In this document: one piece after another, positions 32,968 to 40,667 of the stretch
How the letters are laid out: every line of letters starts with the position of its first letter
Position numbering within the stretch: the stretch's first letter is position 1
NCBI RefSeq assembly: GCF_030499515.1
Contig: NZ_JASTWJ010000001.1
Coordinates: 4,878,001 to 4,942,000 of the forward strand
Source of the DNA: Streptomyces sp. DT2A-34
GTDB taxonomy: Bacteria; Actinomycetota; Actinomycetes; Streptomycetales; Streptomycetaceae
DNA: 64,000 nucleotides
Direction: 5' to 3'
Translations under genes and position numbers: made by a program
Notes under the pieces: generated by a model
Seen by the model: the letters and a program-made list of their open reading frames with translations, nothing else
Databases searched by the model: none
Told to the model about the DNA's origin: nothing

Positions 32968-33903
32968 TCAGATGTCCTGACCCGTGTGGGTCGCCTCCGG
33001 GTCGACGCCCATCGTGATCGTGGCGATCACACCCTTGGCGATGTCGTTCTTCTTGTACTTCAGCTTCAGCAGACCACCCTCGGTCCCGTTGCCCGGGTAG
33101 ATGGTGTCCTCGTCGAGCGTGGTGCGGGTGGTGGTGTTGGTGGAGTACGGCTCGACCTCGGCGGAGGCCAGCACGCTCTCCTCGTCGAAGAAGAACTGAC
33201 CGGTGTGGCAGGTGGTGCCGCCCTCGTAACCGGCGTCCGTCCACGTGCCGTTCACATGCACCTTGGTGTGGATATGAGCGCAGCGGCCCTGGTACCAGCC
33301 CGGGAAGACCGTCCTGAACACCACCTGGCCGTTCCTGTCCGTCTTCCACGTGCCGCGCAGATACCGCTCGTCGTCCGTCGGCTCCTGGTGGCCGCCGCCT
33401 CCGCCACCCGGCTCACCCGACGGCTCGCCGGAGGGGGGCTCGCCCGTCGGCTCACCGGACGGCGGGGTGCCGCCCCCGCCACCGCCGCCGCTGCCCATGT
33501 CCTCATAGCCCGAATACACGCCCAGCGCGTTGCAGTGCCAGATGTCGACCGCGGCGTTCCTGATCGGCTTGCAGGTCTCGGAGTCGATCACCTTGAGGCG
33601 AAGGGTGAGCGGGATGCCCTCCTGGTCCTCGGTCACGTCCTGGCGGAGCTTGTCCGCGTCGATGTAGTAGGGGCCCTCGGTCGTCTCGGAGGTGAGCTTG
33701 TAGCAGACCTCGGCGCTCGACGAGCTGCTCGACGCGGTGGCGCCCGTAGACGCGGACCCGCTCGTCTTACCCGCGAAGGCACCCGCCGCGAGCGTCCCGC
33801 CCATGCCCACCGCCGCCGCGGCTCCCGCACCGGCCACGACGACCTTGCGACGCGTGAGGTCCCGCTTGTGTTTCGGCCCTTCGGCCGTGTGGTTTCCCGT
33901 CAT
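32968..33903 (-). CDS. Tat-exported intradiol ring-cleavage dioxygenase-like protein
   Basis: 311 residues. A twin-arginine signal (LTRRKVVVAGAGAAAAVGMGG) is followed by a Ser-rich spacer and an intradiol dioxygenase domain. The iron ligands are present as Tyr in ALGVYSGY, Tyr in PGWYQGR and the two His of HIHTKVH. A Gly-rich insertion with SGEP/TGEP repeats (about residues 135-165) interrupts the domain between the first Tyr and the DDERYLRG segment. Secreted members may act on catechol-type lignin fragments, but activity is unproven. A second, lipid-anchored member is at 43410. Confidence 0.85.
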   Translation of the reverse strand: MTGNHTAEGPKHKRDLTRRKVVVAGAGAAAAVGMGGTLAAGAFAGKTSGSASTGATASSSSSSAEVCYKLTSETTEGPYYIDADKLRQDVTEDQEGIPLTLRLKVIDSETCKPIRNAAVDIWHCNALGVYSGYEDMGSGGGGGGGTPPSGEPTGEPPSGEPSGEPGGGGGGHQEPTDDERYLRGTWKTDRNGQVVFRTVFPGWYQGRCAHIHTKVHVNGTWTDAGYEGGTTCHTGQFFFDEESVLASAEVEPYSTNTTTRTTLDEDTIYPGNGTEGGLLKLKYKKNDIAKGVIATITMGVDPEATHTGQDI

Positions 33904-33985
33904 GGGGAAGGAAGCCAGGGACCGCGCCTGTCAGGAGGTTGGGTAAGAGCTGGGTGAGAGCCCTGCATGAGCGCCGTAAACGAAA

Positions 33986-34017
33986 GTGGCTCGGAACCGA
34001 CGCCGGTTCCGAGCCAC
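33986..34017 (-). terminator. Terminator after aspS
   Basis: GTGGCTCGGAACC pairs perfectly with GGTTCCGAGCCAC around a 6-nt loop, 17 bp beyond the aspS stop. Confidence 0.88.
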
Positions 34018-34033
34018 CCACCGCTTCAAAGAC

Positions 34034-35797
34034 CTACTTCGGCTGCGGCTTGCGCACCGACAGGTGCAGCTCCTTCAGCCGCGCCTCCTCCAGCTCCGTC
34101 GGCGCGCCCATCATCAGGTCCTGGGCGTTGCCGTTGAGCGGGAAGGCGATGGTCTCGCGGATGTTGGGCTCGTCGGCCAGCAGCATCACGATGCGGTCGA
34201 CGCCGGGGGCGATACCGCCGTGCGGCGGGGCGCCGAAGCGGAAGGCGCGCAGCATGCCGGCGAACTTCTCCTCGACGGTCTCGCGGTCGTAACCCGCGAT
34301 CTCGAAGGCCTTGAGCATGATCTCGGGCTCGTGGTTCCGGATCGCGCCGGAGGACAGCTCGACACCGTTGCAGACGATGTCGTACTGCCAGCCCAGGATG
34401 TCCAGCGGGTCCTGGGTCTCCAGGGCCTCCAGACCGCCCTGCGGCATGGAGAACGGGTTGTGCGAGAAGTCGATCGCGCCGGTCTCCTCGTCCTTCTCGT
34501 ACATCGGGAAGTCGACGATCCAGCAGAACCGGAAGACGCCCTCCTCGAAGTGCCCGGCACGCTTGGCGGCCTCGACCCGCACCGCGCCCATGATCTTCGA
34601 GACCTCGTCGAACTCGCCCGCGCCGAAGAACACGGCATGACCGGCGGCGAGCGAGAGGCGCTTGGTCAGCTCGGCGACGTTCTCCTCGGTGAGGAACTTG
34701 GCGATCGGGCCGGACAGCGAGCCGTCCTCGGCCACCCGCACCCAGGCCAGGCCCTTCGCGCCCTGCGAGACCGCGAAGTCACCGAGCTGGTCGAAGAACT
34801 TCCGGGGCTGCGCGGAGACGTCCGGCACCGCCAGCGCCCGCACGTGCTTGCCGGCGAACGCCTTGAACTCCGAGCCCTCGAAGATGTCGGTGATGTCGAC
34901 GAGCTCCAGCTGGGCGCGCAGGTCCGGCTTGTCGGAGCCGTACTTCAGCATCGCCTCGCGGAACGGGATCCGCGGGAACGGCGAGGTGACGTGGCGGCCG
35001 CCGCCGAACTCCTCGAACAGCTCGGTCATCAACTGCTCGATCGGACGGAAGACGTCCTCCTGCTCGACGAAGCTCATCTCGACGTCGAGCTGGTAGAACT
35101 CGCCCGGCGAGCGGTCCGCACGGGCGTCCTCGTCGCGGAAGCAGGGCGCGATCTGGAAGTAGCGGTCGAATCCGGAGATCATCAGCAGCTGCTTGAACTG
35201 CTGCGGGGCCTGCGGCAGGGCGTAGAACTTGCCCGGGTTCAGGCGGGAGGGGACGACGAAGTCACGGGCGCCCTCGGGGGAGGTCGCGGACAGGATCGGC
35301 GTCGCCATCTCATTGAAGCCCAGCGCCGTCATCTTGTGCCGGATCGCCGAGATGACCGACGTACGCAGCAGGATGTTGCGGTGCATGCGCTCGCGGCGCA
35401 GGTCCAGGAAGCGGTACTCCAGGCGCCGCTCCTCGTTGACCCCGTCCTCGGTGTTGATCGTGAAGGGCAGCGGGGCGGCCGCGCCGAGCAGCTCGACCTC
35501 GCCGACCTCGACCTCGATCTCACCGGTCGGCAGGTCGGGGTTGATGTTCTCGGCGCCGCGGGAGACGACCTTGCCGTCGACGCGGAGGGTCGACTCCTTG
35601 GAGAGCTTGTCGAGGGCCTCGTACGCGGGCGTGCCGGGACGGGCGACGAGCTGCGTGATGCCGTAGTGGTCGCGCAGATCGATGAAGAGGATGCCGCCCA
35701 GGTCGCGCCGATTGTGCAGCCAGCCACTCAGCCGGACGTCGGTGCCGACGTCAGAGGAGCGGAGCTCGCCGCAGGTGTGGGACCTGTACCGATGCAT
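34034..35797 (-). CDS. aspS: Aspartyl-tRNA synthetase
   Basis: 587 residues, the usual length for the bacterial type. The N-terminal OB-fold anticodon-binding domain ([29 protein letters not shown]) precedes the class II catalytic core. That core has motif 2 ([24 protein letters not shown]) and motif 3 ([19 protein letters not shown]). The insertion (GAD-type) domain lies between them. It charges tRNA-Asp. The start [12 protein letters not shown] is the family start. The gene is divergent from the SpoIIE-type phosphatase, with a parS palindrome in the 179-bp gap. Confidence 0.95.
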   Translation of the reverse strand: MHRYRSHTCGELRSSDVGTDVRLSGWLHNRRDLGGILFIDLRDHYGITQLVARPGTPAYEALDKLSKESTLRVDGKVVSRGAENINPDLPTGEIEVEVGEVELLGAAAPLPFTINTEDGVNEERRLEYRFLDLRRERMHRNILLRTSVISAIRHKMTALGFNEMATPILSATSPEGARDFVVPSRLNPGKFYALPQAPQQFKQLLMISGFDRYFQIAPCFRDEDARADRSPGEFYQLDVEMSFVEQEDVFRPIEQLMTELFEEFGGGRHVTSPFPRIPFREAMLKYGSDKPDLRAQLELVDITDIFEGSEFKAFAGKHVRALAVPDVSAQPRKFFDQLGDFAVSQGAKGLAWVRVAEDGSLSGPIAKFLTEENVAELTKRLSLAAGHAVFFGAGEFDEVSKIMGAVRVEAAKRAGHFEEGVFRFCWIVDFPMYEKDEETGAIDFSHNPFSMPQGGLEALETQDPLDILGWQYDIVCNGVELSSGAIRNHEPEIMLKAFEIAGYDRETVEEKFAGMLRAFRFGAPPHGGIAPGVDRIVMLLADEPNIRETIAFPLNGNAQDLMMGAPTELEEARLKELHLSVRKPQPK

Positions 35798-35832
35798 CGT
35801 CGTTCATCCAGTCTTCGCGGATCGGGGGGCGT

Positions 35833-35846
35833 GTTTCACGTGAAAC
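35833..35846. promoter_or_regulatory. parS: parS centromere site for ParB
   Basis: GTTTCACGTGAAAC is the perfect 14-bp palindrome known as the Streptomyces parS sequence. ParB nucleates on such sites and with ParA segregates chromosomes during sporulation. Most copies cluster around oriC. It lies 36 bp upstream of the aspS start, inside its leader region. Confidence 0.85.
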
Positions 35847-35976
35847 TTCCCCCAAGCCTACCGGGGACCCCGAGATCGCCTCCCCACCGTTTCGCGGCGC
35901 TCCGGGGACCCCGCCGACCAGATGCCCCGTACAGCTTCGGTGGCAGTGTGCGATCACCTCTTCTTACAGTGGGGCA

Positions 35977-38163
35977 ATGCGCACTGGTGAGGCCCTGCCC
36001 GCCGTGGGGGAGGTTCTCGCCGCCCTCGCGACCGGACTGTGGCACTGGAACACCGCCACGGGACTGGTCACAGTCGACGCGGAGGCGGCACGGCTGCTCG
36101 GGCTGCCCGCCGAGCAGGCCACGCTCAGCCAGGCCCAGGTGCGCTCCCGCCTGCACCCGGTGGACTGGAACGAGATCAGCGGAGTGATCCAGCTCGCCGT
36201 CGCCGAAGGCACCCTCGGCGAGGTGCGGGTACGGATCATGGACGAGCGGGGCCGGGTCGTCCGGGTCGGCCGCAGCCGCTTCCACGCCTCCTTCGACCGC
36301 GAGAAGCGGTCGTACGAGGTGACGGGCTCCCTCCAGGAGGTCACCGAACCGACGCCGGGCACCCCCGCCGGGCGTACGGCGGTCACCGGCGACTGGCGGC
36401 GCTCGCGGGAGGCGTTCCTGCTGGACGCGGGCCGGGCGCTGGCCGAGGCCCGGTCCACGGCGGAGGTGCTGCGGGTCGCGGCCGGTCTGTCGATGCCGGG
36501 CTTCTCACCGGACGGCCTCGCGGTGTTCGGGGTCACGGGCGACCGCCTGACGATCATCGGCCACCACGGCCACCAGCCCGGCGACGAGAGCCCCTTCACA
36601 CACATGGCCCTGGACACGGACTACCCGGCCGCCGAGGTCGTCCGCACCGGCCGTGCCGTCTACCTCTCCTCGCCCGAGAAGTACAAGGAGCGCTATCCGG
36701 TCACCTGGCCGCTCGCCGCGCACTTCAACCGCCAGTCCTGGGCCTTCCTGCCGCTGACCGTGGCCGGCCGCACGATGGGCGCCTGGATGGCGGCCTTCAC
36801 CTATCCGGTGGCGTTCACGCCGGACGAGCGGTCGGTGCTGACGACGGTGGCCCGGATGCTCGCCCAGGCCCTGTCCCGCGCCGAGGCCGCCGAGTCCGCA
36901 CGGGAACTGACGGACGGCCTCCAGCGCTCGATGCTGCCCAAGCTGGGCCCCGAGATACCGGGCATGAGCATCGCCGCCCGCTATGTCCCGACCGGCGGCG
37001 GGCTCCAGGTCGGCGGCGACTGGTACGACATGATCCCGCTCCCGAGCGGCCGCTTCGCCCTGGTCATCGGCGACGTCCAGGGCCATGACGTCCGCGCGGC
37101 GGGCCTGATGGGCCAGCTCCGCATCGCGCTGCGCGCCTACGCCTCCGAGGGCCATCGCCCCGACGCCGTCCTCTCCCGCGCCTCCCGCTTCCTGCACGGC
37201 ATGACGTTCGGCTCCCTCGACGAGGACCCGTCCGACCTGCGCTTCGCGACCTGCCTGTACGTCGAGGTCGACCCCACGACCGGTCTGCTGGACATCGCCC
37301 GCGCCGGCCACCCGGACCCGGCGATCCGTATGAGCGACGGCACGGTGCTGGCCCGCCCGACGGCCGGCGGCCTCCCGCTCGGCATCGATCCGGACGCCGA
37401 CTACCCGACGACCAGGATCTCCCTGGAACCCGGCGAGACCATGCTGATCTGCACGGACGGCCTGATCGAGACCGGCGGCCACGACCTGGAGACCGGCTGG
37501 AAGCGCATCCGCGCGATCCTCGAGGAGCACGACGGCGACCTGGAAGCGCTCGCCGACGCCCTTGTCCAGGCCGTGCACGGTCCGTCCTCCCACCACACCA
37601 CCGGCCCGCTCGCCGACCGGCGCGAGGACGACATAGCGGTGCTGCTGCTGTGCCGGGAGGGAGAGGGCTGCGGCTGCGGCGCCCCGGTGGCCGTCCGGCC
37701 GACGATCCGCCGCACCATGATGTCGGTGGCCCAGGCGGAGCCGGAGCGGGTGGCGGTGGCCCGGCAGCAGCTGCGGGAGCTGCTGCACGACTGGGCGTCC
37801 GAGGACCAGGTGGACTCGGCCGTCCTGCTCCTGTCCGAGACGCTCACGAACGTCCTCGTGCACACCGACGCCGACGCCCTGCTCCTCGCCGAGGTGCGGG
37901 GCGAGCCGGGGGACCGCCGGATCCGGGTCGAGGTGACGGACACCAGCGACGACCTGCCGCACAAGCGCCGCCCCGGGGAACTGGCGTCGTCCGGGCGGGG
38001 CCTGATGCTGATCGAGCTGCTGGCCCAGGCGTGGGGAGTGGACCCCCGGGGCGAGGGCAAGAGCATCTGGTTCGAGCTCTACGAGGCCGTGGGCGCCGAT
38101 GGTTCGGTGGGCGCGGACGGTTCCGGGGGCGCGGACGGCTCGGGCGGCTCCGGGCTCGCGTAA
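35977..38163 (+). CDS. PAS/GAF/SpoIIE phosphatase with C-terminal HATPase domain
   Basis: 728 residues. A PAS-like domain (about 10-115) is followed by GAF (about 145-310). A PP2C/SpoIIE phosphatase comes next, with GGDWYDMIPLPSGRFALVIGDVQGHD, ICTDGLIE and REDDIAVLLL holding the metal-binding Asp residues. An anti-sigma-type HATPase_c domain with the N box SETLTNVLVH and the G box SGRGLMLIEL is last. Such proteins combine phosphatase and kinase activity on STAS-type antagonists and steer alternative sigma factors. The tail (about 25 residues, GADGSxG repeats) overlaps the convergent permease gene by 85 bp. ATG 35977 follows GTGGGG. Confidence 0.9.
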   Translation: MRTGEALPAVGEVLAALATGLWHWNTATGLVTVDAEAARLLGLPAEQATLSQAQVRSRLHPVDWNEISGVIQLAVAEGTLGEVRVRIMDERGRVVRVGRSRFHASFDREKRSYEVTGSLQEVTEPTPGTPAGRTAVTGDWRRSREAFLLDAGRALAEARSTAEVLRVAAGLSMPGFSPDGLAVFGVTGDRLTIIGHHGHQPGDESPFTHMALDTDYPAAEVVRTGRAVYLSSPEKYKERYPVTWPLAAHFNRQSWAFLPLTVAGRTMGAWMAAFTYPVAFTPDERSVLTTVARMLAQALSRAEAAESARELTDGLQRSMLPKLGPEIPGMSIAARYVPTGGGLQVGGDWYDMIPLPSGRFALVIGDVQGHDVRAAGLMGQLRIALRAYASEGHRPDAVLSRASRFLHGMTFGSLDEDPSDLRFATCLYVEVDPTTGLLDIARAGHPDPAIRMSDGTVLARPTAGGLPLGIDPDADYPTTRISLEPGETMLICTDGLIETGGHDLETGWKRIRAILEEHDGDLEALADALVQAVHGPSSHHTTGPLADRREDDIAVLLLCREGEGCGCGAPVAVRPTIRRTMMSVAQAEPERVAVARQQLRELLHDWASEDQVDSAVLLLSETLTNVLVHTDADALLLAEVRGEPGDRRIRVEVTDTSDDLPHKRRPGELASSGRGLMLIELLAQAWGVDPRGEGKSIWFELYEAVGADGSVGADGSGGADGSGGSGLA

Positions 38164-39191
38164 CGGTCCTGCAGTTCGCGTACGACGCCGAAGGCCGCGG
38201 CGGTCAGCGGTACGGCCAGCAGCATGCCGAGGACTCCGGCCACGGACGCCCCCGCGGTGATCGCCACCATGACGACGGCCGGGTGCATCTGCACGGTCCG
38301 GCTCTGGATCACGGGCTGCAGCACATGCCCTTCCAGGACCTGCACGGCGAGCACGAGCCCCAGCACCCACAGCGCGATGACGAACCCCCGGTCGGCGAGC
38401 GCGACCAGCACGGCGACGGCCCCCGAGACGAAGGCGCCGAGATAGGGGATGTAGGCCCCGACGAAGACGAACGCACCGAGCCCGACCGCACCAGGGACGT
38501 CGAGGACGAGCAGCCCGACGGTGATGCACAGGGCGTCGATGAGGGCGATGAAGGTGGTTCCCCGCATGAACCCCTCCACCGCCTGGAAGGCCCGCCTGGC
38601 CATGGCCTCGACGACGTCCCCGCCCCCACGCGGAACGACGGACCGCAAGGTGCCGGCGGCCCGGTCGGAGTCCCGCAGGAAGAAGAAGACGAGCAGCAGC
38701 GCGAGCACGGCCATGGCGATGCTCTCCCCGACGACACTCACCCCGCTGATGACCCCGGATGCGGCCGTCCCCCCGAAGTCGGTGAGCAGCTCCTTGGCGT
38801 TGGTGGCGAGGTCGTCCAGCGAGGTCCCGGCGGCCCCGAAGTGCTCGGCGAGATCCTTGGCCGCCTGCTTGAGCGCGGCGACGATCTGGTCGCCGGTGTC
38901 GACGATCGCGGCGACGACGATGTACACGGCTCCGCCGACGACGGCCACGACGGCCACACAGGTGAGCCCGGCGGCGACGGACCGGTTCACCTTGGCCTTC
39001 ACCAGCCGCCGGTGCAGCGGCCCGAGCAGCGCCGTCCCGAGCAGCGCGAGCAGCACGGGCACGACGGCCGTACGGAACTCCACGGCCAGCCGGATCCCGA
39101 CATAGACGACCCCGGCGACCAACAGCACGACGACACACCAGGCGGCGAGCCGCCGGACGGGGTCGGAGAGCAGCGGGGCGGAATCCTGCAC
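38079..39191 (-). CDS. AI-2E family transporter (UPF0118/TqsA-like permease)
   Basis: 370 residues with about seven membrane helices and a cytosolic amphipathic segment (about residues 80-140). The signature region FVGAYIPYLGAFVSG followed by LEGHVLQPVIQSRTVQMHP identifies the AI-2E transporter family. Members range from autoinducer-2 exporters to Na/H antiporters; the substrate here cannot be told. The C-terminal 25 residues are a Pro/Ser repeat (EPSAP). It is encoded antisense to the GADGS repeat of the phosphatase gene. Upstream 39192-39537 shows no promoter I can define. Confidence 0.85.
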   Translation of the reverse strand: MQDSAPLLSDPVRRLAAWCVVVLLVAGVVYVGIRLAVEFRTAVVPVLLALLGTALLGPLHRRLVKAKVNRSVAAGLTCVAVVAVVGGAVYIVVAAIVDTGDQIVAALKQAAKDLAEHFGAAGTSLDDLATNAKELLTDFGGTAASGVISGVSVVGESIAMAVLALLLVFFFLRDSDRAAGTLRSVVPRGGGDVVEAMARRAFQAVEGFMRGTTFIALIDALCITVGLLVLDVPGAVGLGAFVFVGAYIPYLGAFVSGAVAVLVALADRGFVIALWVLGLVLAVQVLEGHVLQPVIQSRTVQMHPAVVMVAITAGASVAGVLGMLLAVPLTAAAFGVVRELQDRYASPEPPEPSAPPEPSAPTEPSAPTAS

Positions 39192-39537
39192 GCCTCCAGA
39201 TGATCACGCGCCAGGCTCGGTGTCCCCCGCGGACGGCCCGGCCGGGTGACCGGGACACGCGTCGACCGGTCAGTGCCCGGCCGTTGATCGGCTGTTGGCC
39301 ACCCCCATTGATTGGCGCAGACCAGGGGGTGCCCCCTCGCTGGCCGGCGTCTCCTCCGACCACGGCGCGCACTCGCGGGCGGTGAGTACCCCGTGCGGCT
39401 GGTTCCCGGGAAGGCCGAGCTGGCCGCCTCATGGCAGGTGAACCGGAAGCTCGACGACGGCCCGGACGGAACCGGTGGTCCGGCTCAGCGACTTCTACGT
39501 CGAGCAGTTCTCACGATCCACGTGAACATTCCGGAGG
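39192..39537. other. Intergenic region with a possible decayed coding remnant
   Basis: No intact gene is seen. Between about 39380 and 39525 one frame reads GEYPVRLVPGKAELAASWQVNRKLDDGPDGT. After a one-base shift it continues VVRLSDFYVEQFSRST-stop, which looks like the end of a protein broken by a frameshift. I cannot name a family, and the upstream part has no start or clear coding bias. Confidence 0.3.
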
Positions 39538-39567
39538 GAGGTCCCCGTCCACGCGGACGGGGACCTC
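39538..39567 (-). terminator. Terminator after the pirin gene
   Basis: GAGGTCCCCGTCC pairs perfectly with GGACGGGGACCTC around ACGC, 8 bp beyond the minus-strand stop. Confidence 0.88.
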
Positions 39568-39574
39568 GTGCGTG

Positions 39575-40552
39575 TCAGCTCCGCGGCCCGCCCTCGGTCA
39601 TTCCGTGGACGGCGGGGATCGTCCCCAGCCGACCCTTCTGGAAGTCCTCGAAGGCCTGCTGGAGCTCTTCCCGCGTGTTCATCACGAACGGGCCGTAGTG
39701 GGCCATCGGCTCGCGGATCGGCTGCCCGCCCAGCAGCACGACCTCCAGGCCCGGCGTGTGGGAGTCCTGCTTCTCGTCGGCGCGGACCGTCAGCGAGCCG
39801 CCGTCACCGAAGACCGCGGTCTGGCCGAGGTGGATCGGGCGGCGTTCCGCACCCACCGCACCCCGTCCGGCGAGGACGTACGCGAGGCCGTTGAAGTCCT
39901 CGCGCCACGGCAGGCTGATCTCCGCGCCCGGGGCGAGGCTCGCGTGGATCATCGTGATCGGGGTGTGGGTGATACCGGGGCCCTGGTGGCCGTCCAGCTC
40001 ACCCGCGATGACGCGCAGCAGCGCACCGCCGTCCGGGGACGTCAGCAGCTGGACGTTGCCGCCGCGGATGTCCTGGTAGCGCGGCGCCATCATCTTGTCC
40101 CTGGCCGGGAGGTTCACCCACAGCTGCAGGCCGTGGAAGAGACCGCCGGACATGACGAGCGCCTCCGGCGGGGCCTCGATGTGCAGGAGGCCCGAACCCG
40201 CGGTCATCCACTGCGTGTCGCCGTTGGTGATGGTTCCACCGCCGCCGTTGGAGTCCTGGTGGTCGAAGATCCCGTCGATGATGTACGTGACGGTCTCGAA
40301 GCCGCGGTGCGGGTGCCAGGGGGTGCCCTTGGGCTCGCCCGGCGCGTAGTCCACCTCGCCCATCTGGTCCATCATGATGAACGGGTCCAGGTGGCGGTAG
40401 TTGATCCCGGCGAACGCCCGGCGCACCGGGAAGCCCTCGCCCTCGAAACCGCTCGGCGCGGTCGTGACGGCGAGCACGGGACGGGCCACTGCCTCCGCGG
40501 GCGCGGCGACGCGCGGCAGCGTCAGCGGGTTCTCGACGGTCACTGCAGGCAT
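39575..40552 (-). CDS. Pirin-family protein
   Basis: 325 residues, double cupin. The N-terminal pirin domain has the metal-binding set PWHPHRGFETVTYI (two His) and GSGLLHIE (third His), followed by the FHGLQLWVNLPARDKM signature. The C-terminal domain ends REPMAHYGPFVMNTREEL. Bacterial pirins include quercetinase-like dioxygenases and regulators of central metabolism; the role here is undefined. ATG 40552 has AAGGAGG at 7-nt spacing. A palindrome in the promoter suggests control by a MarR- or HxlR-type repressor encoded elsewhere. Confidence 0.9.
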   Translation of the reverse strand: MPAVTVENPLTLPRVAAPAEAVARPVLAVTTAPSGFEGEGFPVRRAFAGINYRHLDPFIMMDQMGEVDYAPGEPKGTPWHPHRGFETVTYIIDGIFDHQDSNGGGGTITNGDTQWMTAGSGLLHIEAPPEALVMSGGLFHGLQLWVNLPARDKMMAPRYQDIRGGNVQLLTSPDGGALLRVIAGELDGHQGPGITHTPITMIHASLAPGAEISLPWREDFNGLAYVLAGRGAVGAERRPIHLGQTAVFGDGGSLTVRADEKQDSHTPGLEVVLLGGQPIREPMAHYGPFVMNTREELQQAFEDFQKGRLGTIPAVHGMTEGGPRS

Positions 40553-40578
40553 GTCGGTACCTCCTTGTGCGACAGTTT

Positions 40579-40594
40579 AGTTGAGTATTGAACT
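40579..40594. promoter_or_regulatory. Operator-like palindrome upstream of pirin
   Basis: AGTTGAGTATTGAACT is close to the perfect palindrome AGTTGAATATTCAACT (12 of 16 positions symmetric). It starts 27 bp before the pirin start codon, where a repressor would block transcription. Confidence 0.4.
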
Positions 40595-40615
40595 TCTTGC
40601 TACCTCGAACAGGAA

Positions 40616-40643
40616 AAGCCCGGAGGACATTCCCTCCGGGCTT
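40616..40643 (-). terminator. Terminator after the secreted Ig-like protein gene
   Basis: AAGCCCGGAGG pairs with CCTCCGGGCTT around a 6-nt loop, 25 bp beyond the stop of the minus-strand gene. Confidence 0.82.
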
Positions 40644-40667
40644 CCCCCGTCCGAGCGGACCGGTGGG

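Noticed and set aside
39514..39527. Second parS-like sequence (GATCCACGTGAACA)
   Set aside because: Only about 10 of 14 positions match the perfect parS palindrome, and symmetry is lost on both sides.
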